This document shows positions 1 to 10,653 of a stretch of 64,000 nucleotides of DNA, in pieces (the stretch's first letter is position 1; each line of letters opens with the position of its first letter). The DNA comes from DATKBT01 sp035546295 (GTDB lineage: Bacteria > Acidobacteriota > Thermoanaerobaculia > Multivoradales > Multivoraceae). The position numbers and the translations under genes are program-made. The notes beneath the pieces are model-generated. The model was not told the origin of the DNA and made no database searches. It was given only the letters and a program-made list of their open reading frames with translations. The stretch lies in NCBI GenBank assembly GCA_035546295.1, contig DATKBT010000125.1, positions 372,001-436,000 of the forward strand. Direction: 5' to 3'.

Positions 1-1
1 C

Positions 2-940
2 TACAGCGACCTGAAGATCTTCGGGGGACGGGCCCATCCGGCCCTGACCGCCGAGATCTGCTCCTACCTCGAGCTGCCCTGCGGCGAGGTGACCGCCTTC
101 GACTTCTCGGACGGCGAGACCTTCTGCCAGATCGACGAGAACGTCCGCGGCGCGGACGTCTTCGTGGTCCAGCCGACCTGCCCGCCGGTCAACGACAACC
201 TGGTCGAGCTGCTGGTGCTGATCGACGCCTTCAAGCGATCCTCGGCGTCGCGGGTCACGGCCGTCATGCCGTACTACGGCTACGCGCGGCAGGACAAGAA
301 GGACAAGCCGCGCGTCCCGATCACGGCGAAGCTGATCGCCGACCTGCTGTCGACGGCCGGCGCCGATCGCATCCTGACCATGGACGTCCACGCCGCGCAG
401 ATCGCCGGCTACTTCAACGTCCCCGTCGACCACCTGTTCGCCGCGCCCGTCATGCTCGAGTCGATCCGGGCGCTCGGCAAGGAGGATCTGATGATCGTCG
501 CCCCCGACGCCGGCGGCGTGGCCAGGGCGCGCGCCTTCGCCAAACGGCTCGATGCCGACCTGGCGATCGTCGACAAGCGCCGGATCGCGGCCAACGAAGC
601 CGAGGTCATGAACGTCATCGGCGACGTCGAGGATCGCGACGTGCTGATCCTCGACGACATCATCGACACCGGCGGCACCCTGGTCAACACCGTCGAGGCG
701 TTGACCAAACAGGGGGCGCGCTCGGTGTACGCCGGCGGCATCCACGGCATCCTCTCGGGACCGGCTCTGGAGCGTATCCAGCGCTCGGCGCTCGAGGCTG
801 TATTCGTGACCAACACCACGCCGCTCGACGAGAAGCTGCGGGCGTGCAGCAAGCTGCGGCCGCTGTCGGTGGCCCCGCTGCTCGGCGAGGCGATCCGTCG
901 CATCCACGACAACAGCTCGGTCAGCTCCCTGTTCGTCTGA
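2..940 (+). CDS. prs: ribose-phosphate diphosphokinase, 5' end cut by window
   Basis: Makes PRPP from ribose 5-phosphate and ATP for purine, pyrimidine, histidine, tryptophan and NAD synthesis in the cytoplasm. The frame is open from base 2 and reads YSDLKIFGGRAHPAL, the usual start of the family, so only a few N-terminal codons are missing. Visible landmarks are the ATP/ribose loop YYGYARQDKKDKPR, the histidine-containing DVHAAQIAGYF, and the PRPP-binding loop LILDDIIDTGGTL near the C-terminus. The GTG at 89 is internal and is not the start. The gene ends 65 bases before the L25 gene; prs next to rplY/ctc and pth is a common bacterial order. Identity is certain; only the true start lies outside the window. 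Confidence 0.96.
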   Translation, partial: YSDLKIFGGRAHPALTAEICSYLELPCGEVTAFDFSDGETFCQIDENVRGADVFVVQPTCPPVNDNLVELLVLIDAFKRSSASRVTAVMPYYGYARQDKKDKPRVPITAKLIADLLSTAGADRILTMDVHAAQIAGYFNVPVDHLFAAPVMLESIRALGKEDLMIVAPDAGGVARARAFAKRLDADLAIVDKRRIAANEAEVMNVIGDVEDRDVLILDDIIDTGGTLVNTVEALTKQGARSVYAGGIHGILSGPALERIQRSALEAVFVTNTTPLDEKLRACSKLRPLSVAPLLGEAIRRIHDNSSVSSLFV

Positions 941-1005
941 TCGCCCGATCGGCGACGGGACGACCCTGAAAGAACGAAACGACTCCTTCGGGAAGGTGAG
1001 AAACC

Positions 1006-1674
1006 ATGAGTGACACGACGATCGAAGTCACCCGGCGCGAAGCGACCGGCAAGGGCGCCGCCCGGCGCCTGCGACGCTCCGGCCAGGTGCCGGCCGTGGT
1101 CTACGGCAGGGGCGGCGACACCCTCGCCATCCAGGTCGAAGACCGGCGGCTCCACCGGTTGATCCGCAGCGCGGGCGAGAACGCGGTGTTCCTCCTGCAG
1201 CTCAAGGGCAGCGACCAGTCCCGCCACACCATGATCCGCGAGATCCAGTGGGACCCGCTGAACGGCAAGCTCGTCCACGTCGACTTCCAGCGCGTGACCA
1301 TGGACGAAGTGGTCCGCGTCCACGTGCCGATCGAGCTCCAGGGCACTCCTCTCGGAGTCAAGAACGAGGGGGGCCTGGTCGACTTCGTGACTCGCGAGAT
1401 CGAGATCGAGTGCCTGCCGGGCGACATTCCCGACCACCTGACGATCGACATCTCCGAGCTCCACATCGGCCAGCACGTCGAGGCCTCGGACCTGAAGCTC
1501 GAGGACCAGCACGTCATGGTCACCGAGCCGTCGCGCGTGATCGCGGCCGTCAGCCAGCCGCGGGTGGCCGCCGAGGGCGAGGAGGCCGAGGAGGCCGAGG
1601 ACGAGGAGCTCATCGAGAAGGTGGCCGAGGAGCCGGAGGTGGTGCACAAGGGCAAGGAAGCGGAGGACGAGTAG
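1006..1674 (+). CDS. rplY: 50S ribosomal protein L25, general stress protein CTC type
   Basis: Binds 5S rRNA in the large ribosomal subunit. The 222-residue protein is the long CTC/TL5 form: an N-terminal L25 beta-barrel (about residues 5-95, with GKGAARRLRRSGQVPAVVYG), a C-terminal TL5 domain (about 100-190), and a very acidic Glu-rich tail (about 190-222) ending in lysine and glutamate runs. The ATG start has a purine-rich stretch (gggaaggtgag) at a fitting distance. It sits between prs and pth, the classic arrangement, and probably shares their transcript. Confidence 0.95.
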   Translation: MSDTTIEVTRREATGKGAARRLRRSGQVPAVVYGRGGDTLAIQVEDRRLHRLIRSAGENAVFLLQLKGSDQSRHTMIREIQWDPLNGKLVHVDFQRVTMDEVVRVHVPIELQGTPLGVKNEGGLVDFVTREIEIECLPGDIPDHLTIDISELHIGQHVEASDLKLEDQHVMVTEPSRVIAAVSQPRVAAEGEEAEEAEDEELIEKVAEEPEVVHKGKEAEDE

Positions 1675-1707
1675 GCCCCGACTCCTGGGCGCGCAGCTCG
1701 AGACCAG

Positions 1708-2301
1708 ATGGAGGATGCGGAGCGAGCAGGCCGGCGTCTCGTGGTGGGCCTGGGGAATCCCGGCGAGAGGTACCGGTGGAGCCGTCACAACCTGGGTTTC
1801 CGGGTGGTCGACGAGCTCGCCGAGCGCTGGCGGGTCGAGTGGGGGCCGGAGCGCTGCAGCGCCCGGTTCTCGACCTCGGGTCCGGCCGACCTCGCCGCTC
1901 CGCAGACCTTCATGAACCGCAGCGGCTGGTCGGTGCGATGCCTCGTCGAGCGCTTCGGATACCGTGCGGGTGACATCCTGGTGGTGCTCGACGAGATCGC
2001 CCTGCCGCTCGGGACGTTGCGGCTGCGCGGGCGCGGAAGCCCCGCCGGCCACCGCGGCCTCGAGTCGGTGATCGAGAACCTGAGGACCGACGCGGTGCCT
2101 CGGCTCCGGCTGGGGATCGCACCGTGCGACGGAGAGGTCGAGGGGGAGCTCTCGGATTTCGTGCTGTCGGAGTTCGAGGCGGACGAGCGAGAGCTGGTCG
2201 AGAAGATCGTGCAGAGGGGAACGGACGCGGTGATCAGCTGGATCGGCCGCGGCCTGGAAGCAACCATGAACGAGTTCAACGGCGAGGCGGTGGCGGTCTA
2301 G
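1708..2301 (+). CDS. pth: peptidyl-tRNA hydrolase
   Basis: Cleaves peptidyl-tRNAs that drop off ribosomes and recycles the tRNA. The 197-residue length is normal for Pth. Residues 11-40 carry LVVGLGNPGERYRWSRHNLG with the catalytic histidine in RHNLGFRVVDEL. The FMNRSG motif and the segment ending GHRGLESV are also present. The catalytic aspartate region reads VVLDEIALPLG. The start lies 33 bases after the L25 stop, which suggests cotranscription. Confidence 0.95.
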   Translation: MEDAERAGRRLVVGLGNPGERYRWSRHNLGFRVVDELAERWRVEWGPERCSARFSTSGPADLAAPQTFMNRSGWSVRCLVERFGYRAGDILVVLDEIALPLGTLRLRGRGSPAGHRGLESVIENLRTDAVPRLRLGIAPCDGEVEGELSDFVLSEFEADERELVEKIVQRGTDAVISWIGRGLEATMNEFNGEAVAV

Positions 2302-2362
2302 GCGCGAGTCGGCCGGCCGATCGTCCATTCGGGCCAGCCTGCAATCTCAGAGAAGCGAGGAG

Positions 2363-4450
<2,088 letters not shown>

Positions 4451-4480
4451 GGTCCTCGTGCCGTCGGTCGGCGGACGATC

Positions 4481-4516
4481 GGGCCGCGGCGTGCGGGAGG
4501 GGGCCCGCCGCGGCCC
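4481..4516 (+). terminator. GC-rich hairpin after hppA
   Basis: An 11-bp perfect stem (GGGCCGCGGCG at 4481-4491 with CGCCGCGGCCC at 4506-4516) encloses a 14-base loop 30 bases after the hppA stop. It is placed like a terminator, but no T-run follows, so it may be Rho-assisted or just a 3' end stabiliser. Confidence 0.4.
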
Positions 4517-4525
4517 TCGCCGACC

Positions 4526-4554
4526 TTGCTTTCCTGCTCGGGATCGCTCACAAT
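4526..4554 (+). promoter_or_regulatory. possible rpsF operon promoter
   Basis: TTGCTT (4526-4531), a 17-base spacer and CACAAT (4549-4554) form a weak sigma-70-like pair just after the hairpin that follows hppA. It would give a leader of about 195 bases before the rpsF start. That stretch (4561-4757) holds no gene; it may contain the S6:S18 autoregulatory structure known from other bacteria, but I cannot show this by eye. Confidence 0.3.
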
Positions 4555-4757
4555 CACGGGCTCTGGGCTGTGCGCCCGGCCAGGCGTGCCGCGCGCGGCC
4601 CACCGATTCCGGTCGATTTCGCACCGGTCGACAGAACCGGTCCTGCTCTCTGGTCGTTCGCAACTCCGTCAGAACGCAGGCCGAGCACCGGTCAACCCCC
4701 GAGAGCCAGGGTCTGGAGTCACGGCTCGAGAGCCCGGCCACGCAGGGAGAGTCAGTC

Positions 4758-5129
4758 TTGAAGAGAACGTACGAGCTCGTGTTCATCGCAGATCCGCGCC
4801 TCAGCGACGAGGAGGCGGTGGAGATCGCCGACGAGTACAAGAACATGATCACGGCCAACGGCAGCGCCGAAGTGACTCGCGAGGAGAGCTGGGGCAAGCG
4901 CAAGCTGGCGTATCCGATCGGCAAGTTCAACGAAGGCCGCTACCACGTCTACTACATCAGCGCCGACCCCAAGAACCCTCTGCCCGAGGTCGAGCAGAGG
5001 CTGCGCCAGAACGACAAGATCCTCCGTCACCTGGTGGTCCGCACCGATCTCGACGTGAAGCGGGCCGAGACCAAGGGGAAGAAGCGCAAGCCGAAGCGCG
5101 AGACGTCCGAGGCGTCGACCGCCGACTGA
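4758..5129 (+). CDS. rpsF: 30S ribosomal protein S6
   Basis: Small-subunit protein that pairs with S18. I place the start at TTG 4758 because the family N-terminus (KRTYELVFIADPRLSDEE) begins there and AGGGAGA lies eight bases upstream; the frame is open further upstream but that part is not S6-like. The product is 123 residues. Signature WGKRKLAYPIGKFNEGRYHV is present at about residues 45-64. The C-terminus is a basic tail (GKKRKPKRETS). It heads the rpsF-rpsR-rplI operon. Confidence 0.93.
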   Translation: MKRTYELVFIADPRLSDEEAVEIADEYKNMITANGSAEVTREESWGKRKLAYPIGKFNEGRYHVYYISADPKNPLPEVEQRLRQNDKILRHLVVRTDLDVKRAETKGKKRKPKRETSEASTAD

Positions 5130-5204
5130 CCCGCTGGTTGGGTCGGCGAGCCACTCGACCCCTGGAGGGGTCGGCAGACTTCGAAAAGTCCGGAGAATTC
5201 AGCA

Positions 5205-5438
5205 ATGCCCAGAGGCAAGAGGACCTTCTTCCGTCGGCGCAAGGTGTGCAAGTTCACTGCCGAAGGAATCGAGTACATCGACTTCAAGGACGTGAACCTG
5301 CTCCGGCAGTTCGTTCCGGAGCGGGCCAAGATCCTGCCACGGAGGATCTCGGGGAACTCCGCCCGCCACCAGCGGATGCTGGCCCAGGCGATCAAGCGTG
5401 CGCGCTTCCTCGCGCTGCTGCCCTTCACCACGGACTGA
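5205..5438 (+). CDS. rpsR: 30S ribosomal protein S18
   Basis: Primary binding partner of S6 in the small subunit. The 77-residue length and the segment IDFKDVNLLRQFVPERAKIL, followed by RISGNSARHQRMLAQAIKRA, are typical. The 75-base gap after rpsF holds two small hairpins (CGACCCC with GGGGTCG, and GACTT with AAGTC) directly before the start, which could affect translation. ssb, often found between S6 and S18, is absent here. Confidence 0.95.
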   Translation: MPRGKRTFFRRRKVCKFTAEGIEYIDFKDVNLLRQFVPERAKILPRRISGNSARHQRMLAQAIKRARFLALLPFTTD

Positions 5439-5459
5439 CGGGCGAGAGCGAGAACAGCC

Positions 5460-5906
5460 ATGAAGGTCATCCTCCTCAGCGACCTCCGGCAGGCCGGCAA
5501 GCGGGGCGACGTGGTCTCGGTCAAGCCGGGCTTCGCCCGCAACTACCTGCTCCCCAAGAAGCTCGCGACCCCGGCCACTCCGGGCAACCTCAAGTGGTTC
5601 GAGGAGCAGCGCTCCAAGATCGATGCCCGCCACGCCGACGAGCGCAATGCGGCCGCCGAGATCGCCGCGCAGCTCGCCTCGATCAAGCTCGAGATCGCCA
5701 AGCGGGCGGGGGAGAACGAGACCCTCTACGGATCGGTGACCTCCGCCGAGATCGAGGAGGCGCTCGCTGCGCGCGGGGTCACTGTCGACCGGCGCTCGAT
5801 CGACCTGGGCGGCGGCATCAAGACGCTCGGCGAGCACGTCGTCCGGATCGACCTCCATTCCGAGGTCATCGCCGAGGTCGAGCTGACGGTCGTCCCGGAG
5901 ACCTGA
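5460..5906 (+). CDS. rplI: 50S ribosomal protein L9
   Basis: Large-subunit protein that binds 23S rRNA and limits frameshifting. The 148 residues show the N-terminal RNA-binding domain (MKVILLSDLRQAGKRGDVV, then GFARNYLLPKKLA), a long central charged helix (about residues 45-80) and a C-terminal domain with GSVTSAEIEEAL. It is the last gene of the S6-S18-L9 operon, 21 bases after rpsR. Confidence 0.95.
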   Translation: MKVILLSDLRQAGKRGDVVSVKPGFARNYLLPKKLATPATPGNLKWFEEQRSKIDARHADERNAAAEIAAQLASIKLEIAKRAGENETLYGSVTSAEIEEALAARGVTVDRRSIDLGGGIKTLGEHVVRIDLHSEVIAEVELTVVPET

Positions 5907-6008
5907 CGGCGGGCGTGGGGACCGGCCGGCTCACGACCGGCCAGGCGATCCTTGAGACACGACCCGCATGGTCCAGGCGCGCCCGACGGGGATGGTGGGC
6001 GGGAGCCC

Positions 6009-7154
6009 GTGATTGGCCGGTTCGTCGGCGAGCCGACACGGGACCTGGCGGAGTGGTTCGAGCTCTGGACTCGCGACCTCCGCTTCCCGCTGCGCAGTCG
6101 CCGGAAGGGCGCGCTGGGCAGCCTCGCCGTGCTCGCGCGCCGCGCACTGCGCCCGCTGGTGCGTTTCGGCGGCGGCGATCTGTGGGATCGTCAGCAGGTC
6201 TTCAACCTGATCCTGCTCGAGAAGCTCCAGGAGCTCGAGCGCGCCGGCGCCGATCTCGAGGCGCGGCTCTCGCGGCTCGAGACCTTCGCGCGCGAGGGGG
6301 TCGACCAGGTCCTGCGCCACAACGACGCCCTGTTCAGCCGGCTCGACCAGAAGGTCGACCTCTACCGGCGCGGAGTCCGTGATCTCTCGTCCCAGCTCGG
6401 CGCTGCGCTCGCCCTCGCCGAGGGCAGCCCTGCCCCGGCCAGGACCCTGGCCGAGCACGCGGCCGCGATGCGCTACGCGGGGTTCGAGGACCGCCACCGC
6501 GGCACCGAGGAGGAGATCGCCACGCGGGTGGAGCGCTATCTCGGCGAGCTGGCGGGCTGCAGCCCGATCCTCGACCTCGGATGCGGTCGCGGCGAGGCGC
6601 TCGCCGCCTTCCGAGCCGCCGGCCACCAGGCGAGGGGCGTCGACCTGAGCGCCGCGATGGTCGCGCGCTGTCGCGAACGAGGCCTCGACGCGGTGCAGGG
6701 CGACCTGATCGAGGTGTTGGCGCAGTCCGAGCCGGGATCCCTCGGCGGCGTGGTCTCCTTCCACGTCGTCGAGCACCTCCCGCCGGAGGTCGTCGATCGT
6801 CTGCTGACGCTCGCCTGGCGCGCGCTGCGGGACGGCGGCAAGCTGATCCTCGAGACGCCGAACCCCGAGTCGCTGGTGGCCGGCGCCAGCCGCTTCTGGC
6901 TGGACCCGACGCACCGGCGGCCGGTCCATCCCGAACGGCTCGCCAGCGCGGCGCGACAGGCCGGCTTCGAGTCCGTCGAGATCCGGCCGTGCAGCCCCTT
7001 CGGCCGCGAGGAATCGCTGCCGGAGGTGTCGCTCCACGGGCTCGAAGGCGCGCCGCGCGATCTCGCCGATGCGGTCAACCGGCTGCGCGACCGGCTCGAC
7101 GACCTGCTCTACGGCGACCAGGACTACGCCCTGGTCGCCACCAGAACTGCCTAG
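6009..7154 (+). CDS. class I SAM-dependent methyltransferase with N-terminal coiled coil
   Basis: Predicted SAM-dependent methyltransferase. I choose GTG 6009 because GGGAG precedes it; the frame is open back to TTG 5952. The N-terminus (residues 1-60) is basic and Trp/Leu/Arg-rich, residues 70-150 are predicted coiled coil, and the SAM motif ILDLGCGRGE is at about 187-196, followed by GVDLSAAM and a VVSFHVVEHLPPE segment typical of methyltransferase fold motif IV. The C-terminus ends in a charged helix. This layout resembles methyltransferases in surface-polysaccharide gene clusters, but no glycan genes are next to it. The substrate is unknown. The stop codon lies inside the palindrome at 7151-7190. 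Confidence 0.8.
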   Translation: MIGRFVGEPTRDLAEWFELWTRDLRFPLRSRRKGALGSLAVLARRALRPLVRFGGGDLWDRQQVFNLILLEKLQELERAGADLEARLSRLETFAREGVDQVLRHNDALFSRLDQKVDLYRRGVRDLSSQLGAALALAEGSPAPARTLAEHAAAMRYAGFEDRHRGTEEEIATRVERYLGELAGCSPILDLGCGRGEALAAFRAAGHQARGVDLSAAMVARCRERGLDAVQGDLIEVLAQSEPGSLGGVVSFHVVEHLPPEVVDRLLTLAWRALRDGGKLILETPNPESLVAGASRFWLDPTHRRPVHPERLASAARQAGFESVEIRPCSPFGREESLPEVSLHGLEGAPRDLADAVNRLRDRLDDLLYGDQDYALVATRTA

Positions 7155-7274
7155 CCTCCGAATGTGCTGGCTAGCACATTCTCCGGCTAGATTCTTTCGC
7201 GGCTCCAAGCGCCTTCGGCGCGTCGCCGCGGACAGCCGTAGAACCGGGTAGCGAATACCCGGACAGGCTCCTCT
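7151..7274 (+). repeat. structured repeat, copy A
   Basis: First of two adjacent related units. It opens with a 40-base palindrome (7151-7190): outer stem CTAGCC/GGCTAG, a symmetric TCC/TCC internal loop, inner stem GAATGTGCT/AGCACATTC and loop GGCT. The middle holds GC hairpins (GCGCC-TTC-GGCGC and CGGCG-CGT-CGCCG). The end holds CCGGGTA-GCGAA-TACCCGG and then ACAGGCTCCTCT. The first palindrome overlaps the methyltransferase stop codon, so it may work as a bidirectional terminator between the two convergent genes. Confidence 0.8.
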
Positions 7275-7467
7275 AGGCCTCCGAATGTGCTGGTAGCACA
7301 TTCTCCGGCTACTTATGCTCCCGGCTCCACTCCGAGCTGAGGCGAAGACGAAGCGAGAAGCGGAGAGGTACGCTGAGCCCTGCGAAGCGCGCCGAGCCCC
7401 GCGCATTCGGCGCGTCGCCGGGGAACAGCCGTAGAACCGGGTGGCGAATACCCGGACAGGCTCCTCT
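7275..7467 (+). repeat. structured repeat, copy B
   Basis: Second unit, immediately after copy A and ending one base before the PBP1A stop codon. It keeps the inner stem GAATGTGCT/AGCACATTC (loop GGT) with the same TCC/TCC internal loop, the CGGCGCGTCGCCG hairpin, and the final hairpin with one change (CCGGGTG-GCGAA-TACCCGG) that turns an A-T pair into a G-T wobble, so pairing is preserved. A 70-base middle insertion makes it longer than copy A. The pairing-preserving change and the conserved internal loop suggest selection on structure. Confidence 0.8.
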
Positions 7468-10002
7468 CTACCCGCTGGTCTTCTGCTTCCCGTCGTCTCT
7501 CTGGACCAGGCTCCAGTCCTCGATGTCCTCGGGCATGTTCTCGCCGTCCTTGGGCTTGCCGTAGAACGCGCGCTGCTGGTACCAGGGGAGCTGGAGGATG
7601 CGTGCCCACTCGGGGCTGTACTCCTGGACGGGCTCGGTGCCGAGGAGGAAGGCCTCGTCGAGGGTCTCGGTCGCCGCCGAGGTGGCGAGCAGGCCGGTGT
7701 CGTAGTCGACGCGACGGAAGACGATGCCCGGCGGCGGCAGAAAGCCTCCCTCCGACTCGGCGATCCAGCCCTCCTCGAGCCCGTGCTCGACGATCCGCTT
7801 CCAGATCGGGAGGGCGGCGATGGCGCCGGTCATGTTGCGTCCGATCCGCTGCTTCTTGTCGAAGCCGACCCACACTCCAATCGACAGCTCCGGCGTGAAG
7901 CCCATGAACCAGGCATCGGTGAAGCCGTCGGTGGTTCCCGTCTTGCCCGCGATCGGCACCGGCAGCGACGCGAGCGCGGTGGCGGTTCCGTGCAGCACCA
8001 CGCCGCGCAGGCTGTAGATCAGCAGGTAGGCGATCTGCGGGTCCATCGCCTGCGAGGTGTTGATCTGATGCTGGTGGATGGCCCGGCCGGAGGGCGTGCT
8101 CACGCGCTCGACCAGGTAGGGCTCGACCCAGATCCCCTGGTTGGCGATGGCGGCGTAGCCCGCGGTCAGCTCGAGCGGGGTCAGCTCGGCGACCCCGAGG
8201 GCGAGGCTGGGGAAGGGCGGCAGCGGCGAGCTCAGGCCGCAGCGGCGGGCGAAGTCGACCACCTTCTCGACGCCGACCAGGTCCTGGAGCTTGACGGCGG
8301 TGACGTTGATCGACTTCTCGAGCGCGCGCCGCAGCGTCAGGATGCCGTTGTACTCGCGATAGAAGTTCCGCGGGCTGTAACTGGCGAGCTGGTCTCCCCC
8401 CATGAACACCGCCGGGGCGTCGAACAGCGTGTCTGCGGGCGTGTAACCGGCCTCGTACGCCGCCCCGTAGACGAAGGGCTTGAACGCGGATCCCGGTTGG
8501 CGTCTGGCCTGGATGGCGCGGTTGAACTCGTTGCGCTGCTCGTCCCAGCCGCCGACCAGGGCGCGTACGGCGCCAGTGGCCGAGTCGAGAACGACGACGG
8601 CGCCCTCGAGCCTCGGCTCCTGGGCGAGCTCGAGTCGCAAGGGCAGAGGCTCCGGCTCCTTGGCCGCCGCTTCCCCCTCCGCTGCGGCTTCGATCTCGAC
8701 CGCGGCGTCGGCAGCCTCTTCCTGGGCGTGGATCGTGAACCACGCGACGTCTCCCACCTTCAGCACGTCGCTGGGTCGGCTCTTGCGGGTCCAGGCGACC
8801 TGCTCGGGACCGATCTCGAAGCGCCGCTCGCCCACCTTGATCGTCGCGGTGGACCGTTCCACGGCGAGCACGAGTCCCTCGACCCAGTCGCCGGGGGCCA
8901 GGTCCTGGGTGCTCCAGGAGGCGAGCTCGGCGGCCTCGAGCTCGTCGACGTCGAGGTGCTGGTGCGCGCCCCGCCAGCCGTGGATCATCTGGTCGATGCG
9001 GACCAGGCCCCAGCGCAGCGCCTCCTCGGCAGCGCTCTGGAACCGGGGCTCGACCGTGGTCGTCACCTGGAGGCCGCGCTCGTAGAGCCCCTCCTCGCCG
9101 TACCGCTCGTAGAGCTCGCGCCGCACCGCCTCCGCGAAGTAGGAGCCAGGCCGGCGGTCGCGGCGGCGGGGCGCGATGGACAGCGGCTCGGCGGCTGCTG
9201 CCGTGAACTCCTCGGCGGTGATGTGACCCTCGTCGAGCATCCGGCCGAGCACCAGGTTGCGTCGCGCGGTCATGAACTCGGGTTTGCGGATCGGGCTCCA
9301 CTCCGACGGCCGTTTCAGGATCGCCACCAACGTCGCCGCTTCGGGCAGCGTGAGGTCGGCCGCCGGCTTGTCGAAGTAGAAACGGGCGGCGGACTCGAAG
9401 CCGTAGTTGCCGTGGCCGAGGTTCATCACGTTGGCGTACAGCGTCAGGATCTGCTGCTTGCTCAGGGTCTTCTCGAGCTCGACGGCGCGGAAGGCCTCGG
9501 CGATCTTGCGCTCCCAGCCCCTTCGTCCGGTCCGGGCGGTGCGGTCGAGGAAGAGAGTGCCCGCCAGCTGCATGGTGATGGTCGAGGCGCCCTCGTGGCG
9601 GCCCTTGAAGAGGTTGCGGGCGGCCGCGCGCGCGATGCCGACGGCGTCGACGCCGCCGTGGCTGAAGAAGTTGGCGTCCTCCATCGCCACCAGCGCATTC
9701 TGGAGGACCTCTGGAACCTCCCCCTCCTCGAGCATCACGCGGCTCTTGTTGAAGTATTGCCGGTAGACTCCGCCGCCGCTGTCGTAGAGCTGTGTGATCA
9801 GCTCCGGCGAGTACTCGGTGATCGAGTCGACCTCAGGGATGTGGATGGTCGCCGCAAAACCGGCGCCGAGCAGGGCGCCGACGATCACGGCGGCGGGAAG
9901 CGGCAGCAGCCAGCGCACCAGGCGCCGCTTCACTCGCTGGGCCGGCCGGCGTGAGACCGGCGGAGAGGGCTCGGGGCTGGGAGGAGGAGACTCGGTGGGC
10001 AA
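7468..10002 (-). CDS. mrcA: penicillin-binding protein 1A, bifunctional transglycosylase/transpeptidase
   Basis: Polymerises and cross-links peptidoglycan at the outer face of the inner membrane. The 844 residues show a Pro-rich cytoplasmic tail, one membrane helix (about 32-52), a GT51 transglycosylase domain with catalytic Glu108 in MEDANFFSHGG, an OB-like insert rich in Ala and Glu (about 350-440), and a transpeptidase domain with SAFK (Ser503-Lys506) and KTGT (Lys687). The start is TTG 10002. No good Shine-Dalgarno lies at the normal distance, but a TATAAT box is just upstream. The C-terminus ends inside the repeat region. Confidence 0.93.
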   Translation of the reverse strand: MPTESPPPSPEPSPPVSRRPAQRVKRRLVRWLLPLPAAVIVGALLGAGFAATIHIPEVDSITEYSPELITQLYDSGGGVYRQYFNKSRVMLEEGEVPEVLQNALVAMEDANFFSHGGVDAVGIARAAARNLFKGRHEGASTITMQLAGTLFLDRTARTGRRGWERKIAEAFRAVELEKTLSKQQILTLYANVMNLGHGNYGFESAARFYFDKPAADLTLPEAATLVAILKRPSEWSPIRKPEFMTARRNLVLGRMLDEGHITAEEFTAAAAEPLSIAPRRRDRRPGSYFAEAVRRELYERYGEEGLYERGLQVTTTVEPRFQSAAEEALRWGLVRIDQMIHGWRGAHQHLDVDELEAAELASWSTQDLAPGDWVEGLVLAVERSTATIKVGERRFEIGPEQVAWTRKSRPSDVLKVGDVAWFTIHAQEEAADAAVEIEAAAEGEAAAKEPEPLPLRLELAQEPRLEGAVVVLDSATGAVRALVGGWDEQRNEFNRAIQARRQPGSAFKPFVYGAAYEAGYTPADTLFDAPAVFMGGDQLASYSPRNFYREYNGILTLRRALEKSINVTAVKLQDLVGVEKVVDFARRCGLSSPLPPFPSLALGVAELTPLELTAGYAAIANQGIWVEPYLVERVSTPSGRAIHQHQINTSQAMDPQIAYLLIYSLRGVVLHGTATALASLPVPIAGKTGTTDGFTDAWFMGFTPELSIGVWVGFDKKQRIGRNMTGAIAALPIWKRIVEHGLEEGWIAESEGGFLPPPGIVFRRVDYDTGLLATSAATETLDEAFLLGTEPVQEYSPEWARILQLPWYQQRAFYGKPKDGENMPEDIEDWSLVQRDDGKQKTSG

Positions 10003-10027
10003 GGGCGACCCCGCGGCAGACCCTCCT

Positions 10028-10033
10028 ATTATA
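10028..10033 (-). promoter_or_regulatory. -10 box for the PBP1A gene
   Basis: A perfect TATAAT on the minus strand, 26 bases from the PBP1A start; a transcript would begin near 10021, giving a leader of about 20 bases. No clear -35 box is found at 16-18 bases. GGAGGG directly follows the box but is about 18 bases from the TTG, too far for a normal ribosome site. Confidence 0.45.
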
Positions 10034-10086
10034 GGGTCGAGCGCCGCTCGCCGCTGCGCGCGCGCCGATTCGCCTCAGATCCCGCC

Positions 10087-10653
10087 GTGACCAACGCTGC
10101 GACCCCCGCCGATCCGACCCGTGTCGAGGACGTTCCGCCGCTCCCCCAGCCCTGGCGTGCGGACAGCAGAACGGTGGAGCCGGCGCCGCGGCGCGCCGGG
10201 TGCGCCCTGCCGGCGGTGCTGGGCTGCGGCTGCATCGCGGTGCTCACCGGCGTCGGGTTCTTGCTGATGGTCAGCAACGCCAGGGGCCTGGTCGAGTGGC
10301 AGCTGCGACCGTTGCGTCGCGCGGTCGAGGCGGGACTTCCAAGAGAGGTCTCCGGATCGGAGCGGCGACGCTTCGAGGCGGGCTTCGACGCGTTGCCGGA
10401 TGCCCTCACCGGCGGCAAGCTCGACGCTGGGACCGTCTGGCGCTTCCAACGCCAGCTCGCCGAGACCGCTGCTTTGGCTCAGGCCGAGACCCTGGATCGA
10501 GAGGCCGCGATGGCCCTGTTGACGGCGCTGGAACGGATCGTGGCCGAGGCGGCGGCGGAGCCCGCGCCGGCTCGCGCCCCCGGGGCCGAGGGCGTCGAGG
10601 CCTCTCGACGGTTCGGCCCGCGCGCATTCCGCTGGAGCTCGGTCCCGTCATGA
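10087..10653 (+). CDS. single-pass membrane protein of unknown function
   Basis: I do not recognise this 188-residue protein. It starts at GTG, has a Pro-rich cytoplasmic head (1-38), one membrane helix (about 40-63, LPAVLGCGCIAVLTGVGFLL) and a soluble C-terminal part with charged helices (70-150) and an Ala/Pro tail. Its last four bases overlap the uvrB start (ATGA), so it is translationally coupled to uvrB. The frame is open with normal codon use for the region, which supports a real gene. Confidence 0.6.
   Translation: MTNAATPADPTRVEDVPPLPQPWRADSRTVEPAPRRAGCALPAVLGCGCIAVLTGVGFLLMVSNARGLVEWQLRPLRRAVEAGLPREVSGSERRRFEAGFDALPDALTGGKLDAGTVWRFQRQLAETAALAQAETLDREAAMALLTALERIVAEAAAEPAPARAPGAEGVEASRRFGPRAFRWSSVPS

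Noticed and set aside
5952..6008. Upstream TTG start for the methyltransferase
   Set aside because: No ribosome site, and the extra residues are Gly/Pro-rich and unlike the family; GTG 6009 has GGGAG before it.
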